The notes below the pieces were generated by a model. It was not told where the DNA came from, searched no databases, and saw only the letters and a program-made list of their open reading frames with translations. This document shows positions 8,150 through 16,902 of a stretch of 64,000 bases of DNA, in pieces. This stretch comes from JAFEDN01 sp963844565 (GTDB lineage: Bacteria; Pseudomonadota; Gammaproteobacteria; Coxiellales; Coxiellaceae): contig CAWJON010000001.1 in the NCBI GenBank assembly GCA_963844565.1, positions 372,001-436,000 of the forward strand, in the 5' to 3' direction. Each line of letters starts with the position of its first letter. Position 1 is the stretch's first letter. Both the position numbers and the translations under genes were made by a program.

Positions 8150-8677
8150 TCAAAATGAACAATTTGCCAGGGACTCAAAAACATTAACACCTTGTAAATC
8201 ATGGTTTTTTTTTGTTTCTTGACCATTGCCGGTTAACACCAAGATTTTACGGCTGCCTACCGCCTCAGCGGATTGAATATCTCTCCAACTGTCCCCGACA
8301 ACCACAGCGTCTTTACAGAGATCGATTGAGAAATCTTTGGCAATTTGCCATAACATACCTGGATTGGGTTTTCGGCAAGGGCAAAGGTCCTCTGCAGTAT
8401 GCGGACAAAAATAGATACCATCTAGCCTTCCCCCTAATTCTTTGCAAGCGAGATGCATTTTGCGATGAATAGCGATTAAATCTTTGAGGGTAAATAGACC
8501 ACGAGAAATTCCGGATTGGTTGGTGGATACCACAATCCGATGTCCCATTTTGGTCAACTTGGCGATCGTCTCCAAACTCCCTGGAATAGGTTTCCACTCG
8601 TCAGGTGTTTTGATAAATTCAGGAGAATCTTTATTGATTACACCATCTCTGTCCAAAATAATCAGTAATTTTTTCAT
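8150..8677 (-). CDS. gmhB: D-glycero-D-manno-heptose 1,7-bisphosphate 7-phosphatase
   Basis: 175-residue HAD-family phosphatase of ADP-heptose synthesis for lipopolysaccharide. The nucleophile motif is DRDGVIN (Asp9, Asp11). STNQSGISRG is the second HAD motif. The zinc loop CPHTAEDLCPC has Cys91, His93, Cys99 and Cys101, followed by RKPNPGM; GDSWRDI (Asp129, Asp133) is the last metal motif. This zinc loop separates GmhB from histidinol phosphatases. The ribosome-binding site is weak. Confidence 0.92.
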   Translation of the reverse strand: MKKLLIILDRDGVINKDSPEFIKTPDEWKPIPGSLETIAKLTKMGHRIVVSTNQSGISRGLFTLKDLIAIHRKMHLACKELGGRLDGIYFCPHTAEDLCPCRKPNPGMLWQIAKDFSIDLCKDAVVVGDSWRDIQSAEAVGSRKILVLTGNGQETKKNHDLQGVNVFESLANCSF

Positions 8678-8986
8678 TAATATAGAATACTACTTTCTAA
8701 ACTAGTTATTAAGTAATTTGTTTATTTCGTTCAGTTAACAAAAGTGGTAAAAAATCAGGAAATGATAGAAGTAGGGAAAGGAGGTTAGCGCCAAGTTGAG
8801 ATTACCATCTTTCTCGTTTTGCCTGTTATCTTAATCAATTCAGGATGGCTCAAACCCGAGATAAGTTGGTCCGCGAGCGCATTCATAATCAAATCTATTG
8901 AAAACTGATTTTAAGTTATCTATATTTAATATTAAGCTTTCTGAAAATTTGCATTTGCCAACAAATAAACTTCTCCTTAGGTAAAG
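8678..8986. other. 309-base gap, no gene supported
   Basis: Intergenic DNA between divergently oriented gmhB and the LuxR-type gene, so it should hold both promoters; none is clear enough to place. A 33-codon open frame on the minus strand (8785-8886) has no ribosome-binding site and no recognised similarity; it may be a remnant. AAAGGAGG at 8777-8784 is not followed by a start codon on the plus strand. Confidence 0.5.
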
Positions 8987-9805
8987 TTGGAAGTTATGAT
9001 CGAAAAAATCGATTTACAAGGAAGCACAGCCATTACAATGGCCAATAAAGTCTCCAAGATTTGCACGCCGTTACGAAACCTAGGAGTTTCTGGCTTTCAG
9101 TATATGAGAAAATTCACTGATGGAAGACGATTCATTTTATGTGATCGCCCAGAATTAATGCAGTTTTTCTACGAAGAATGTTTTTATCCCATTACATGGT
9201 ATGATAATGATAAATCTTTCACCACTAATAGTTACAGCTTTGAATTTTGGCCAATAAAATCACTTTTTAATAGCGCTGAACAAGAATTATTAGATCAGAA
9301 TTTACATAATTTATTTGATATTTCTCAAAGTATTGCTTACTTGGATAAGAATAAGCATTTCCTAGAGATATTTCGTTTTTTTTCTAATAATAAATCAATT
9401 TACCATATTAAAAGGGGTGTTCTCTTTCATTTCATGTTTTATTTCAAAGAAAATATGCAAAAAATTATTGAACATTCAAAGCAGGAAAGTTTTTACGTTC
9501 CATCTAATACAAACAAAGTATGCAATTCTCCATCTAAGGAAAATGAAGATAACATAATCAATCTTATGCCTATAAAAAGATACTATCTGCGAGGAGAGCT
9601 GAGTAAAATGTATTTAACACGCCGTGAAAAAGACTGTCTACATTGGTGCCTGCAAGGAAAAAACTCTGAAGAAACATCGAATATATTGGGAATTAGTAAA
9701 AAGACTGTGGAAAACACTCTGCAAAAAATTAAGGAAAAATTCAACTGCTATAAACAAGGGCAACTGGCCACTATAGCCGTTAAATCCGATATCTTTAACT
9801 CCTGA
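8987..9805 (+). CDS. LuxR-type transcriptional regulator
   Basis: 272 residues. The C-terminal ~58 residues (209-266) are a LuxR/GerE helix-turn-helix: LTRREKDCLHWCLQGKNSEE, then NILGISKKTVENTLQKIKEK. The N-terminal ~165 residues resemble the sensing domain of LuxR-family proteins from Legionella-like bacteria, but no ligand can be named. Two starts are possible: TTG at 8987 with AGG 5 bases upstream, or ATG at 8996. A good intrinsic terminator follows, so the gene is probably monocistronic. It may control the two related genes downstream; that is inference from position only. Confidence 0.88.
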   Translation: MEVMIEKIDLQGSTAITMANKVSKICTPLRNLGVSGFQYMRKFTDGRRFILCDRPELMQFFYEECFYPITWYDNDKSFTTNSYSFEFWPIKSLFNSAEQELLDQNLHNLFDISQSIAYLDKNKHFLEIFRFFSNNKSIYHIKRGVLFHFMFYFKENMQKIIEHSKQESFYVPSNTNKVCNSPSKENEDNIINLMPIKRYYLRGELSKMYLTRREKDCLHWCLQGKNSEETSNILGISKKTVENTLQKIKEKFNCYKQGQLATIAVKSDIFNS

Positions 9806-9838
9806 TTTAATCAACCGGAAAAATTGCCTAATTACTCT

Positions 9839-9869
9839 TTCTATGGGGAAAAATACCCATAGAATTTTT
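9839..9869 (+). terminator. Intrinsic terminator of the LuxR-type gene
   Basis: Perfect 9-bp stem TTCTATGGG/CCCATAGAA (9839-9847 with 9856-9864), 8-base loop, then five T. Confidence 0.88.
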
Positions 9870-10018
9870 ATTCGAAAGATGTGTAAATAAATAAAAATTT
9901 TTAGAAAAAAATAAGAAAAAATACCGCGCAACAAAATAAGATAATGCAAAAATCAAAAAAAATATTATTGGTGCTTGTAAAGCTAATTGAGAACTTTTAA
10001 TTTTTAAGGAGATTCAAC

Positions 10019-10867
10019 ATGAAAAAAAGCCAATATCATTTGGTTAGTTACGATGAAAAGCAATGCGCAGTGACTATTATTTCAAAAGGAAAAATGTTGT
10101 CTTCTGGCGCAGCGGTAGGCGGACATATGTATCTAGCGCTCGAAGCGAAAAATATTACGGGTACAGGCGAAGATTGGATGGTTTTCGATTTTATTTCAAA
10201 TGGCGGTGCGGAAGCCCAATTAACGAGAAATCAAGGCGCATTTGAAGAGATGAAAAAGTTATTGCGGAAAGTTGCAGATGATTTATCAAACCCAGAGTCC
10301 TTAAGAAAAGCTGCTCTTGGTCTTATTACATTAGAATTCAATATTACGTCATCAAATAAAATATTGACATTTTTGTTAACAGCCGCTCCTGAGTCGGTAT
10401 TTGAGATTGTAAGACACATAGTAAAAAGTTCCAGCGGAGCATCTACTTCCTTCTTGGGAGATATTTTTGGCTGCAAAGGCATCATCCGCTCGAGTCATTC
10501 CGCCCATAACGACGAGTTATATAAAATTCCGCTGGTTGAATATTGTTATGATTTTACGCAAAAAGACAGATATTTTAGTTGGGCGGTTCCCAAAGCAGAT
10601 GCATTCGTCATGTTAAAAAGAATTCGTGAAGAAGAATGTAAACCACCGCCGTTTAAATTAGCTGGGAAACAAGCCCCGCTTTTTGGGGGTTCTCTTAATT
10701 GTATGGATTGGGCATTGGAGAAAGTTAATTTATTACCGACCTGCAAAGACATGGTTGAAAAATCATGGAAAAACAGTGGGGCTATCACAACGCCAACTAG
10801 CATCATGAACAGTTTTAACGATACTGTAAAATCCGAAGAAAAACACCTGGTGCTAGAATTGAGGTAA
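10019..10867 (+). CDS. Hypothetical protein with His...Asn-Cys pattern, paralogue of next gene
   Basis: 282 residues, not assigned to a named family. Three short blocks are shared in order with the next gene: a His in AVGGHMYLALEAK (His36), a Trp-Ala-Val-Pro block followed by a charged helix (about 187-205), and NCMDWALEKVN (Cys228). A His before an Asn-Cys-x-x-Trp block is the order found in circularly permuted papain-like (LRAT/NlpC-P60-related) hydrolases; this reading is inferred from the pattern alone. No signal peptide or membrane helix, so the protein is cytoplasmic or exported by a specialised system. AAGGAG lies 7 bases before the ATG. It carries about 95 more residues than its paralogue between the first two blocks. 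Confidence 0.8.
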   Translation: MKKSQYHLVSYDEKQCAVTIISKGKMLSSGAAVGGHMYLALEAKNITGTGEDWMVFDFISNGGAEAQLTRNQGAFEEMKKLLRKVADDLSNPESLRKAALGLITLEFNITSSNKILTFLLTAAPESVFEIVRHIVKSSSGASTSFLGDIFGCKGIIRSSHSAHNDELYKIPLVEYCYDFTQKDRYFSWAVPKADAFVMLKRIREEECKPPPFKLAGKQAPLFGGSLNCMDWALEKVNLLPTCKDMVEKSWKNSGAITTPTSIMNSFNDTVKSEEKHLVLELR

Positions 10868-10886
10868 ATTTTAACTATCGTTATGC

Positions 10887-10913
10887 AAGGGGGTAGGTCA
10901 AAACTACCCCCTT
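10887..10913 (+). terminator. Hairpin between the two paralogous genes, possible partial terminator
   Basis: Perfect 10-bp stem AAGGGGGTAG/CTACCCCCTT with a 7-base loop. It has no long T-run after it, so it may only attenuate transcription into the next gene or protect the mRNA 3' end. Confidence 0.55.
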
Positions 10914-10940
10914 CTGTAGTAAATTCAAAAGGAGAATGTT

Positions 10941-11924
10941 ATGAGATATAGTGAATTGGATCCCAGCATTGAAATTGATCAAAACACCTGGGCCGTGTCG
11001 CTAATATGTTGTAAAGGCGGTAACCATGCCGAAATCATCATTGAAAAGATAACAGATGATGATCAGTACATGATGCAATTAACTCATTTTCGAGGTATTC
11101 CTGCCGTTACTTTTCTGGCCGGCAATATTGGTAAGGTTATTCCGCCCAAAAAGGTGTCACCAAAAGATCTCAAATATGACGGGAAAAAAACCTGGTCTTT
11201 GCCAAGAAAAAAAGTTGAAGATATGATTAGTGCTATAGAACGTGAACATGCTGAGCAAAAACTACGTCCCGAAGCCGGGACGCCATTTAATATTTTTGGC
11301 AGAGACTCGGTTCTTCCTGCTTCTTTTGAAGAAAGCCTTGACCCTATTACTGTACATAGTACTAATGAAGAATCTTTTGATCGCCTAGTTTCGGCAACAA
11401 TGTTTCTTGCAACTCTAGGCGCGTCAATTTATACTTTAAATCCCGCTCCAGTTATTAATTATTTGGGAACGGTTGGCGCTATGAAGCTGAAAAACGAAAT
11501 GGAAATAAAATCAGCTGAAAGTCGTTCCACTACTGTTCCAATGATTGGTACTGCTCCATTTAGCATTAGGCACAATACTGCTCCAGAGCATTTTGATGTA
11601 TTTTCTTGGGTGGAAAATAAACTTAAAACGGTAACTGAAAATATAGCATCAAAAATTATACCCGAAGTGAAACCAAGGTCTTCCCTCTGTTCTGGTGTTC
11701 CATTTCACCGAAGTACGTTTTCCAATCGAAATACAGATATTTTTTCAAGACCTCATCACAAAAGCGCAAGACCTGGCAATCAAGATAATTGTTTTACTTG
11801 GAGTAGAGAGAAATTAAAAATTGCCGGAATTATCCTTCCGAAAGGAAATCTGGAAAAGTTCATTACGGTGACCAGAACATATACTAACCCTGGGGAACTT
11901 CCAATAAAACTTCGTTGTTCCTAG
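10941..11924 (+). CDS. Hypothetical protein with His...Asn-Cys pattern, paralogue of previous gene
   Basis: 327 residues. It shares with the previous gene: His29 in KGGNHAEIIIEK, the block TWSLPRKKVEDMISAIERE at about residues 92-110, and Cys284 in DNCFTWSREKL. In this copy the middle and the last blocks are separated by ~170 low-conservation residues rich in Ser, Thr and Asn, whereas the previous protein has its extra length before the middle block. The order His then Asn-Cys fits a permuted papain-like fold (inference). AAAAGGAG stands 5 bases before the ATG. No membrane segment or signal peptide was seen. The two genes look like an old duplication. Confidence 0.8.
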   Translation: MRYSELDPSIEIDQNTWAVSLICCKGGNHAEIIIEKITDDDQYMMQLTHFRGIPAVTFLAGNIGKVIPPKKVSPKDLKYDGKKTWSLPRKKVEDMISAIEREHAEQKLRPEAGTPFNIFGRDSVLPASFEESLDPITVHSTNEESFDRLVSATMFLATLGASIYTLNPAPVINYLGTVGAMKLKNEMEIKSAESRSTTVPMIGTAPFSIRHNTAPEHFDVFSWVENKLKTVTENIASKIIPEVKPRSSLCSGVPFHRSTFSNRNTDIFSRPHHKSARPGNQDNCFTWSREKLKIAGIILPKGNLEKFITVTRTYTNPGELPIKLRCS

Positions 11925-11942
11925 AGGGTGTTTCGCTGAAGT

Positions 11943-13214
11943 CTACCAGTAATTAATAATATGCTTTGCTCGTTTTTTGATAACAACTTGGATTTTCTTA
12001 AAAATAGGTGATGAAATTCCCTTTTCCTGCAAAGTTTTTTGTAAAGAATTGGCGAGATCAGGAATATTTTTAACAAAAGACTGCAACTCTGCTTCCAAAA
12101 ATTTTCGAGCTGTTTCGGTATTTTCCACCAAGCTATACCAATGACGTAAAAGAACTCTCTCAGGGTCATACTGACTACCAATTTTCATGGCCATTTTTTT
12201 ATTTAATTTAGGATATACTGCCGTGCTTAACAGATCATAAGCAGGAGATAAAATAGGTTTTTTACTAGTATATAAAAATGAAAAATTTTTCCCGTGTGCG
12301 TCAGCATTACCGATTAAATAATTAAAAATAATGCGTCTAATAAACTCTAATCGATCAGCCGCAGGCTTTTGGCTGTTTTTTTCAATTAAGCCAAGACATT
12401 GAGCAATAGATGGGCCTTGTTCGTTCTGATATTTCATGTGAGTCGGAAGATGCATCGCTTGACAAAAATCTTCTTGGTGTAAGCGCTTTATTGACGTTAT
12501 TAACGAAGGCGCTACTTTGCCCATTTCTCTGTCATAGCGCTGAATTAATAAAAATGGCATTTTTTTACACCACTTTATTTCAGTTTCGGGAACACTAATG
12601 GATGACAAGAGAGCCAGTTGCATGCAAAAAAATTCGTTATGGACGCTTTCATTGATTCCTAAATCAGGCAAGTTAATTGGAATCTTTAAAATATGTGAGC
12701 TGGGGAGTTTTTGGGGAATAACGATATTTTTTTCTATAATTAGAACAGGTAATTTATCTTGTGCACCTGCAAGCGACAATCGAAAATTGGAGTTGTCAGC
12801 TAGAAAAGGGTGTTGTTTTAAATTCACTAAAATGTTTGCTAATTCTTCATCACTTAATTTAGCAAAGCCATCGTCAGGTTTTTCAGGTGGTTTTCCTTCA
12901 GGATATAAGGCGACGGCGCCAGCGCATTCACCACCGATGACTTCCAGTAATTTGAACGTATTGCCGACGGATATTTGCAAATTTTTAGCTAAACGCTGGC
13001 GAACACCTTCTTCAGGCAGTAAGCCACCAAAAAAAGCTTGCGACACTTTATCATCGTATGCCTGACTTTGTAGGGGCATGGCAATTGAAAGGGGTTGGCT
13101 ATGCGGATTCCTGAGGTAATCAGAATAGTATTCAAAACTAAGTTTACCTTGATCATCTTGTTGAAGTTTCCCAGCAAGCATATCGTGTAAATAAACATCT
13201 AAAATTTGTGTCAT
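11943..13214 (-). CDS. hipA: HipA-family Ser/Thr kinase toxin
   Basis: 423 residues, full length for HipA. The N-terminal subdomain (VYLHDMLAGKL, FFGGLLPEEG) and the kinase core are both present: the Ser-containing loop LSLAGAQDK (147-154), the catalytic NADAHGKN (303-310, Asp305), and the metal-binding AYDLL (Asp327). HipA kinases phosphorylate aminoacyl-tRNA synthetases and cause growth arrest; the target here is not known. The start overlaps the hipB stop by 4 bases (ATGA). All catalytic residues look intact, so the toxin is probably active. Confidence 0.93.
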   Translation of the reverse strand: MTQILDVYLHDMLAGKLQQDDQGKLSFEYYSDYLRNPHSQPLSIAMPLQSQAYDDKVSQAFFGGLLPEEGVRQRLAKNLQISVGNTFKLLEVIGGECAGAVALYPEGKPPEKPDDGFAKLSDEELANILVNLKQHPFLADNSNFRLSLAGAQDKLPVLIIEKNIVIPQKLPSSHILKIPINLPDLGINESVHNEFFCMQLALLSSISVPETEIKWCKKMPFLLIQRYDREMGKVAPSLITSIKRLHQEDFCQAMHLPTHMKYQNEQGPSIAQCLGLIEKNSQKPAADRLEFIRRIIFNYLIGNADAHGKNFSFLYTSKKPILSPAYDLLSTAVYPKLNKKMAMKIGSQYDPERVLLRHWYSLVENTETARKFLEAELQSFVKNIPDLANSLQKTLQEKGISSPIFKKIQVVIKKRAKHIINYW

Positions 13215-13435
13215 GATGATATTTCTTCATCAGTTTGGAAATGAATACCCAGCATATATAACACTCGCAAGGTTTTCCCTATTTGGCAAGTAGGTTTACC
13301 TTTCTCTAAATCTACGATAAACCGTACTCCTACGCCTGAAGTTGCCGCCAGCTCGGTTTGGGTTAAGCCTTGATCTTTACGGACTCTTTGAATCAGGATA
13401 CCAATATCCTGAGGAGTGTTGATGATATTCTTCAT
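13211..13435 (-). CDS. hipB: HipB-like antitoxin, XRE-family repressor
   Basis: 74 residues, mostly one Xre-type helix-turn-helix: QDIGILIQRVRKDQGLTQTELAATSGVG, then FIVDLEKGKPTCQIGKTLRVLYMLG. It is expected to bind HipA and to repress its own promoter. It lies first in the operon and overlaps hipA. The upstream DNA has a set of palindromic sites suited to such a repressor. Confidence 0.92.
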   Translation of the reverse strand: MKNIINTPQDIGILIQRVRKDQGLTQTELAATSGVGVRFIVDLEKGKPTCQIGKTLRVLYMLGIHFQTDEEISS

Positions 13436-13456
13436 AGCAAAAAACTGAATTTTACT

Positions 13457-13567
13457 GATAGGGAAATTTTAGCATAAAAAAGCAACTGATAACAGCTGAA
13501 TTTACCGTTCGGTAAATTATGGCATAAAAAATGTGATTTTGAACTAAAATTTCCCTATCGGGAAGTT
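13457..13567 (-). promoter_or_regulatory. hipBA promoter with an array of operator-like palindromes
   Basis: Three related sites lie upstream of hipB: GATAGGGAAATTTT (13457-13470), the near-perfect palindrome AATTTACCGTTCGGTAAATT (13499-13518), and TTCCCTATCGGGAA (13551-13564). The first two are each followed by GCATAAAAAA (13472-13481 and 13522-13531), so the unit is repeated about every 50 bases. Read on the minus strand, TATGCT next to the first site could be the -10 element. The arrangement suggests cooperative binding of HipB. Confidence 0.6.
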
Positions 13568-13643
13568 AAAATTTACCACAATCCAAAAACACATAATCCG
13601 ACAGTGACATTACTAATACAACACACATAACACCAGCGCACAC
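13566..13643 (-). pseudogene. Fragment of a second tyrP 3' end
   Basis: Bases 13566-13604 match 14728-14766 (the end of the tyrP-like gene) with a few differences, and 13605-13643 match 14871-14909; the ~104 bases in between are missing. Same orientation as tyrP. This is what remains of a second copy, separated from the intact one by the inverted repeat pair. No functional product is possible. Confidence 0.75.
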
Positions 13644-13690
13644 TTTAACCTCAAGCAATTATGTTTAAATTTCGTAAATATTCAATAATT

Positions 13691-13966
13691 CCGTGCGGTG
13701 TAGATTTCGAAACCTAAACCCACTCCGCCTTATTCAGCGACATCCGCCTACTCGCAAGATTGTCTAAACGGGGCCCGTCAGTGGAGATTTTTCCGTGCTC
13801 ACTTCGCCATAAATAGCGGGTGCAATACTTCGTAAGCGCCATTGTGCCTGGTGAACTTTTATCATGCTAAACTCGTTTCCGAATTGGCTTCGTTGTGCGC
13901 GAAAACATCTCCACTGACACCCGTTGCAAGGCTCGCAGGCGGATGCGCTGAATAAGGCTATGCAGA
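13691..13966 (+). repeat. Left copy of a palindromic ~232-bp repeat (MITE-like)
   Basis: The element proper runs from GCCTTATTCAGCG (13727) to CGCTGAATAAGGC (13958) and has imperfect inverted ends of about 70 bp, each containing a CATCCGCC and a CCACTGAC block. The same element, inverted, is at 14441-14671; homology continues past its outer end for ~36 bases. The ~95-bp centres of the two copies have diverged more than the arms. No coding sequence is inside, so it would need a transposase in trans. Confidence 0.75.
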
Positions 13967-14431
13967 GAGTTCAGTTCTATTATTGGATCACTGGCTATCT
14001 ACAATTTAGATAAAAGCTACATCTGTAAAACATTATACGACCTTCTCTTTTCTCAAGGACTGAAAAATGATTCGCTGAGTTTCAGTGCGGGCTTGCTGAC
14101 ACCCAGGGTAATCGCATTGCACATGGGGTTTACGGGTTCAATTTCTCTGAAATTTTTTGATGTGAGCTTGGCAGTTTATACAGCTGATACAACCCCTTTA
14201 TCCTCCTGGATAATGTACAGCATTAATCCAGGATTAATATCAACGTTTAATCAAGGTTATACTATTTCAACAGGCGGCAGCTCTTTTATCAGCAAAATAT
14301 TATCTTGAATTCATTTGGAATAACGCTGCTTTAAACCCATAAACAACGATTTGTTGGCAATTAGAATTATTTGCCAGTTAAATAAGTTCAAATGAGCTGT
14401 AGCAAAACCGATTACTGCGATTAGATAAACC
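13967..14431. other. 465-base segment between the inverted repeats, no gene supported
   Basis: A 71-codon open frame (14093-14308, plus strand, TTG start) lacks a ribosome-binding site and any recognised motif. The segment is flanked by the two inverted copies of the palindromic repeat and may be a cargo remnant or simply old intergenic DNA. Confidence 0.5.
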
Positions 14432-14706
14432 CTCTACATAGCCTTATTCAGCGCATCCGCCAGCGAGCTTTGCAACGGGTGTCAGTGGAGATGTTTTCGC
14501 GCGCAGCGGAGGTAATTCCGAAGGAAGTTCATCGTAATTAAAGTTCACTTTGCACACTGGTGCTAACAAAGCATTGGCCAGCCTTTATTGCCGCAGCGAG
14601 CACGAAAACATCTCCACTGACGGGCCCCGTTTAGACAATCCAGCGAGCAGGCGGATGTCGCTGAATAAGGCGGAGTGGGTTTAAATTTTCGAAATCTACA
14701 CCGCAC
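14432..14706 (-). repeat. Right copy of the palindromic repeat, inverted
   Basis: The reverse complement of this segment follows the left copy through both arms; terminal GCCTTATTCAGCG is at 14441 and CGCTGAATAAGGC at 14659-14671. It abuts the 3' end of the tyrP-like gene by 18 bases. The two copies together could form a very large cruciform or mediate inversion of the 465 bases between them. Confidence 0.75.
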
Positions 14707-14723
14707 AGCTTTATGAAAGTATC

Positions 14724-15926
14724 TTATTTAAAAATTTGCCACAGTCCAAAAGCACATAATCCGGCAGACAGGATTATTTCTAAACCTAAAATCCATCGTC
14801 CTCCCCATACTTGATAGCCCGATGCGTTTTTTTTAATATATCGTCCGCTCCAAGTCATTATTCCCGGTAGCAACATTAATAATACAACACACATAACACC
14901 AGCGTATACCAATGCTTTTACAAAAATATTCGGCCAAAATAGGACGATCAATAAAGGAGGAAACATCGTTGAAAGAGAAACCCACCAATGGCTTGTTTCT
15001 GTTCTGCGATGAATTCGATAACCGTCAGCGATAAAATCCCAAAGACACAAACCGACTCCCAGAAAAGAAGTGGTCACGCAAATTACCGTAAACAAATGAG
15101 CCGTCGATGCTAAGATCGAATGTGTTTTATTGATCGACAACGCTAAAGTCAAATCACTTACCGCATGTTCAGAATGCGTCATTTGTAATAATGAAGCTCG
15201 ATCGACAGCGCCTTGAACCGCCAGATCCCACAACAAATAGCAAATTAAAGGGATCAAACTGCCCACGCCAATGGCTAATCGCAATGCGTTAACATTACTT
15301 GAAAAATAGGTACGTAAACTAGGAATAATAGTCGCATATCCAAAAGAGGTTACGACTACCATCGTAGCTCCGGCTAAAAGACGGGGAACCCCCTCTTCAA
15401 GGCGCGGTAGTTGAACATGAGGCAAGGCCAAAAAGACCAATAACAGATAAGCCACAATTTTAATGGCCATTAAAAGACGATTGGTTCGGTCCACAGTTTT
15501 AATGCCAAGGTGAATAATCGATCCAAAAATAATGACAAAAAGCGGTGCAGATAATCCATGATAAAAAGGAATATGGGCTTTTTGTAAATAAAAACCGACT
15601 AAATCAGAACCGCCGGCAATGTAGGCTGAAAGCAAAGCATACAAAAGCAGTAAATAAATCACCCAAGTAACAATTTGACCGATCTTTCCCAAAGTAACTT
15701 GCGCCATTGATACCATATTCGTTTGCGCAGGCAACCACAAATTGATTTCCAAAATATAAAAAGCGCCGAATAAGGTTAATAACCATGCTCCCAAAAACAA
15801 CCATAAGGAATGTAAAAATCCGCCACCCGCTGTAGCCATGGGTAAAGCCAGCAATCCACCACCGATAGAAGTGCCGATGATTAATAAAATGCCGCCGATA
15901 ATTTTTCCAACCCCAATGTTATTCAT
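14724..15926 (-). CDS. Aromatic amino acid permease (TyrP/Mtr, HAAAP family)
   Basis: 400-residue transporter with about eleven hydrophobic helices. The family signature is at the N-terminus: GGILLIIGTSIGGGLLALPM, followed by GGFLHSLWLFLGAWLL. VVTSFGYATIIPSLRTYF is also typical of tyrosine/tryptophan-specific transporters. It probably imports tyrosine or tryptophan with protons; the substrate is not decided by the sequence. Its start overlaps the fmt stop by 4 bases, so it is coupled to fmt, an unusual partner. Part of its 3' end is duplicated ~1.1 kb downstream. Confidence 0.9.
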   Translation of the reverse strand: MNNIGVGKIIGGILLIIGTSIGGGLLALPMATAGGGFLHSLWLFLGAWLLTLFGAFYILEINLWLPAQTNMVSMAQVTLGKIGQIVTWVIYLLLLYALLSAYIAGGSDLVGFYLQKAHIPFYHGLSAPLFVIIFGSIIHLGIKTVDRTNRLLMAIKIVAYLLLVFLALPHVQLPRLEEGVPRLLAGATMVVVTSFGYATIIPSLRTYFSSNVNALRLAIGVGSLIPLICYLLWDLAVQGAVDRASLLQMTHSEHAVSDLTLALSINKTHSILASTAHLFTVICVTTSFLGVGLCLWDFIADGYRIHRRTETSHWWVSLSTMFPPLLIVLFWPNIFVKALVYAGVMCVVLLMLLPGIMTWSGRYIKKNASGYQVWGGRWILGLEIILSAGLCAFGLWQIFK

Positions 15927-16876
15927 CTTTTCTCCTCAAAAAGGGTTTTCCCAAGAATTAAATTTTTTCTTTGCGAATTAATAAAGTCTGCGGCCGAAAT
16001 AGGTTGTTTGCCAGGTAGCTGCACTTGCCATATTCGCAATAAGCCGCTTCCAGTCGCGACATGGAGATAATCTTTATGAATTTCCACCAATGCGCCCGGA
16101 GCCAGTGAAGTTTCTTTTGCAAACGCATCCGCTTTGAAAATGCGTAGATCTTTTCCTCCGAAATAAGTAAAGGCCACCGGCCAAGGGTTAAAAGCACGAA
16201 TCATTTGTTCAATTTTGATGGCAGGATTTTGCCAGTTAATTTGCGCATCGCTTTTTTGAATTTTGTAGGTATGGGTGCTGAGGGCTTCATCTTGAGGGAG
16301 AGGCTGGAGTCCAGGTGAAGGGATTGAATTTAATACCGTAAGTAACGCTTCACCTCCTAAGTTCATCAGGCGTTGATGTAATTGCCCACTGGTTTCATGT
16401 TTCTCGATCGCTGTTGATTTTTTGAGAAGAATTGGACCCGCATCCATTTTTGCGATCATTTGCATAATGGTTACTCCAGTTTGCTCATCTCCTGCTAAAA
16501 GCGCGGATTGAATCGGAGTTGCGCCTCGCCATCTTGGTAACAACGAAGGATGAATGTTGATAGCTCCGTAAGGAAAAATTTCTAGGACTGATTTAGGCAG
16601 TAATAAACCATAAGCCGTGACCACCATGATATCGGCGTGAAAATCACGTAAGCGCTGGCGCTCAAATTCATCACGAAAGTTTACCGGCTGAAAAACAGGT
16701 ATTTGATGCAATAGAGCCAGTTCTTTCACCGGACTGGCTTTCATCGATTGTCCGCGGCCGGATGGGCGGTCCGGTTGGGTGTAAACGGCCATCGGCTGAA
16801 ACGAAGAATGAATCATTTGCGAGAGTATGCCTTTGGCGAATTCGGGTGTGCCGGCAAAGATGACTTTAAGTGTCAT
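15923..16876 (-). CDS. fmt: Methionyl-tRNA formyltransferase
   Basis: 317 residues, normal length. It formylates initiator Met-tRNA using 10-formyl-tetrahydrofolate. The N-terminal transferase domain starts with VIFAGTPEFA and holds the catalytic region INIHPSLLPRWRGATPIQ and GVTIMQM; the C-terminal OB-like domain follows (AFNPWPVAFTYF, LLRIWQVQLPG). The gene is divergent from dprA and nearly touches it. The deformylase gene that often lies next to fmt is not in this window. Confidence 0.96.
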   Translation of the reverse strand: MTLKVIFAGTPEFAKGILSQMIHSSFQPMAVYTQPDRPSGRGQSMKASPVKELALLHQIPVFQPVNFRDEFERQRLRDFHADIMVVTAYGLLLPKSVLEIFPYGAINIHPSLLPRWRGATPIQSALLAGDEQTGVTIMQMIAKMDAGPILLKKSTAIEKHETSGQLHQRLMNLGGEALLTVLNSIPSPGLQPLPQDEALSTHTYKIQKSDAQINWQNPAIKIEQMIRAFNPWPVAFTYFGGKDLRIFKADAFAKETSLAPGALVEIHKDYLHVATGSGLLRIWQVQLPGKQPISAADFINSQRKNLILGKTLFEEKR

Positions 16877-16902
16877 TATATAAGCCCTTGGTTACGTCGT
16901 AC

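Noticed and set aside
8785..8886. 33-codon open frame on the minus strand upstream of the LuxR-type gene
   Set aside because: No ribosome-binding site and no similarity recognised; too short to support.
14093..14308. 71-codon open frame between the inverted repeats
   Set aside because: TTG start, no ribosome-binding site, no recognised motif; lies in decayed repeat DNA.
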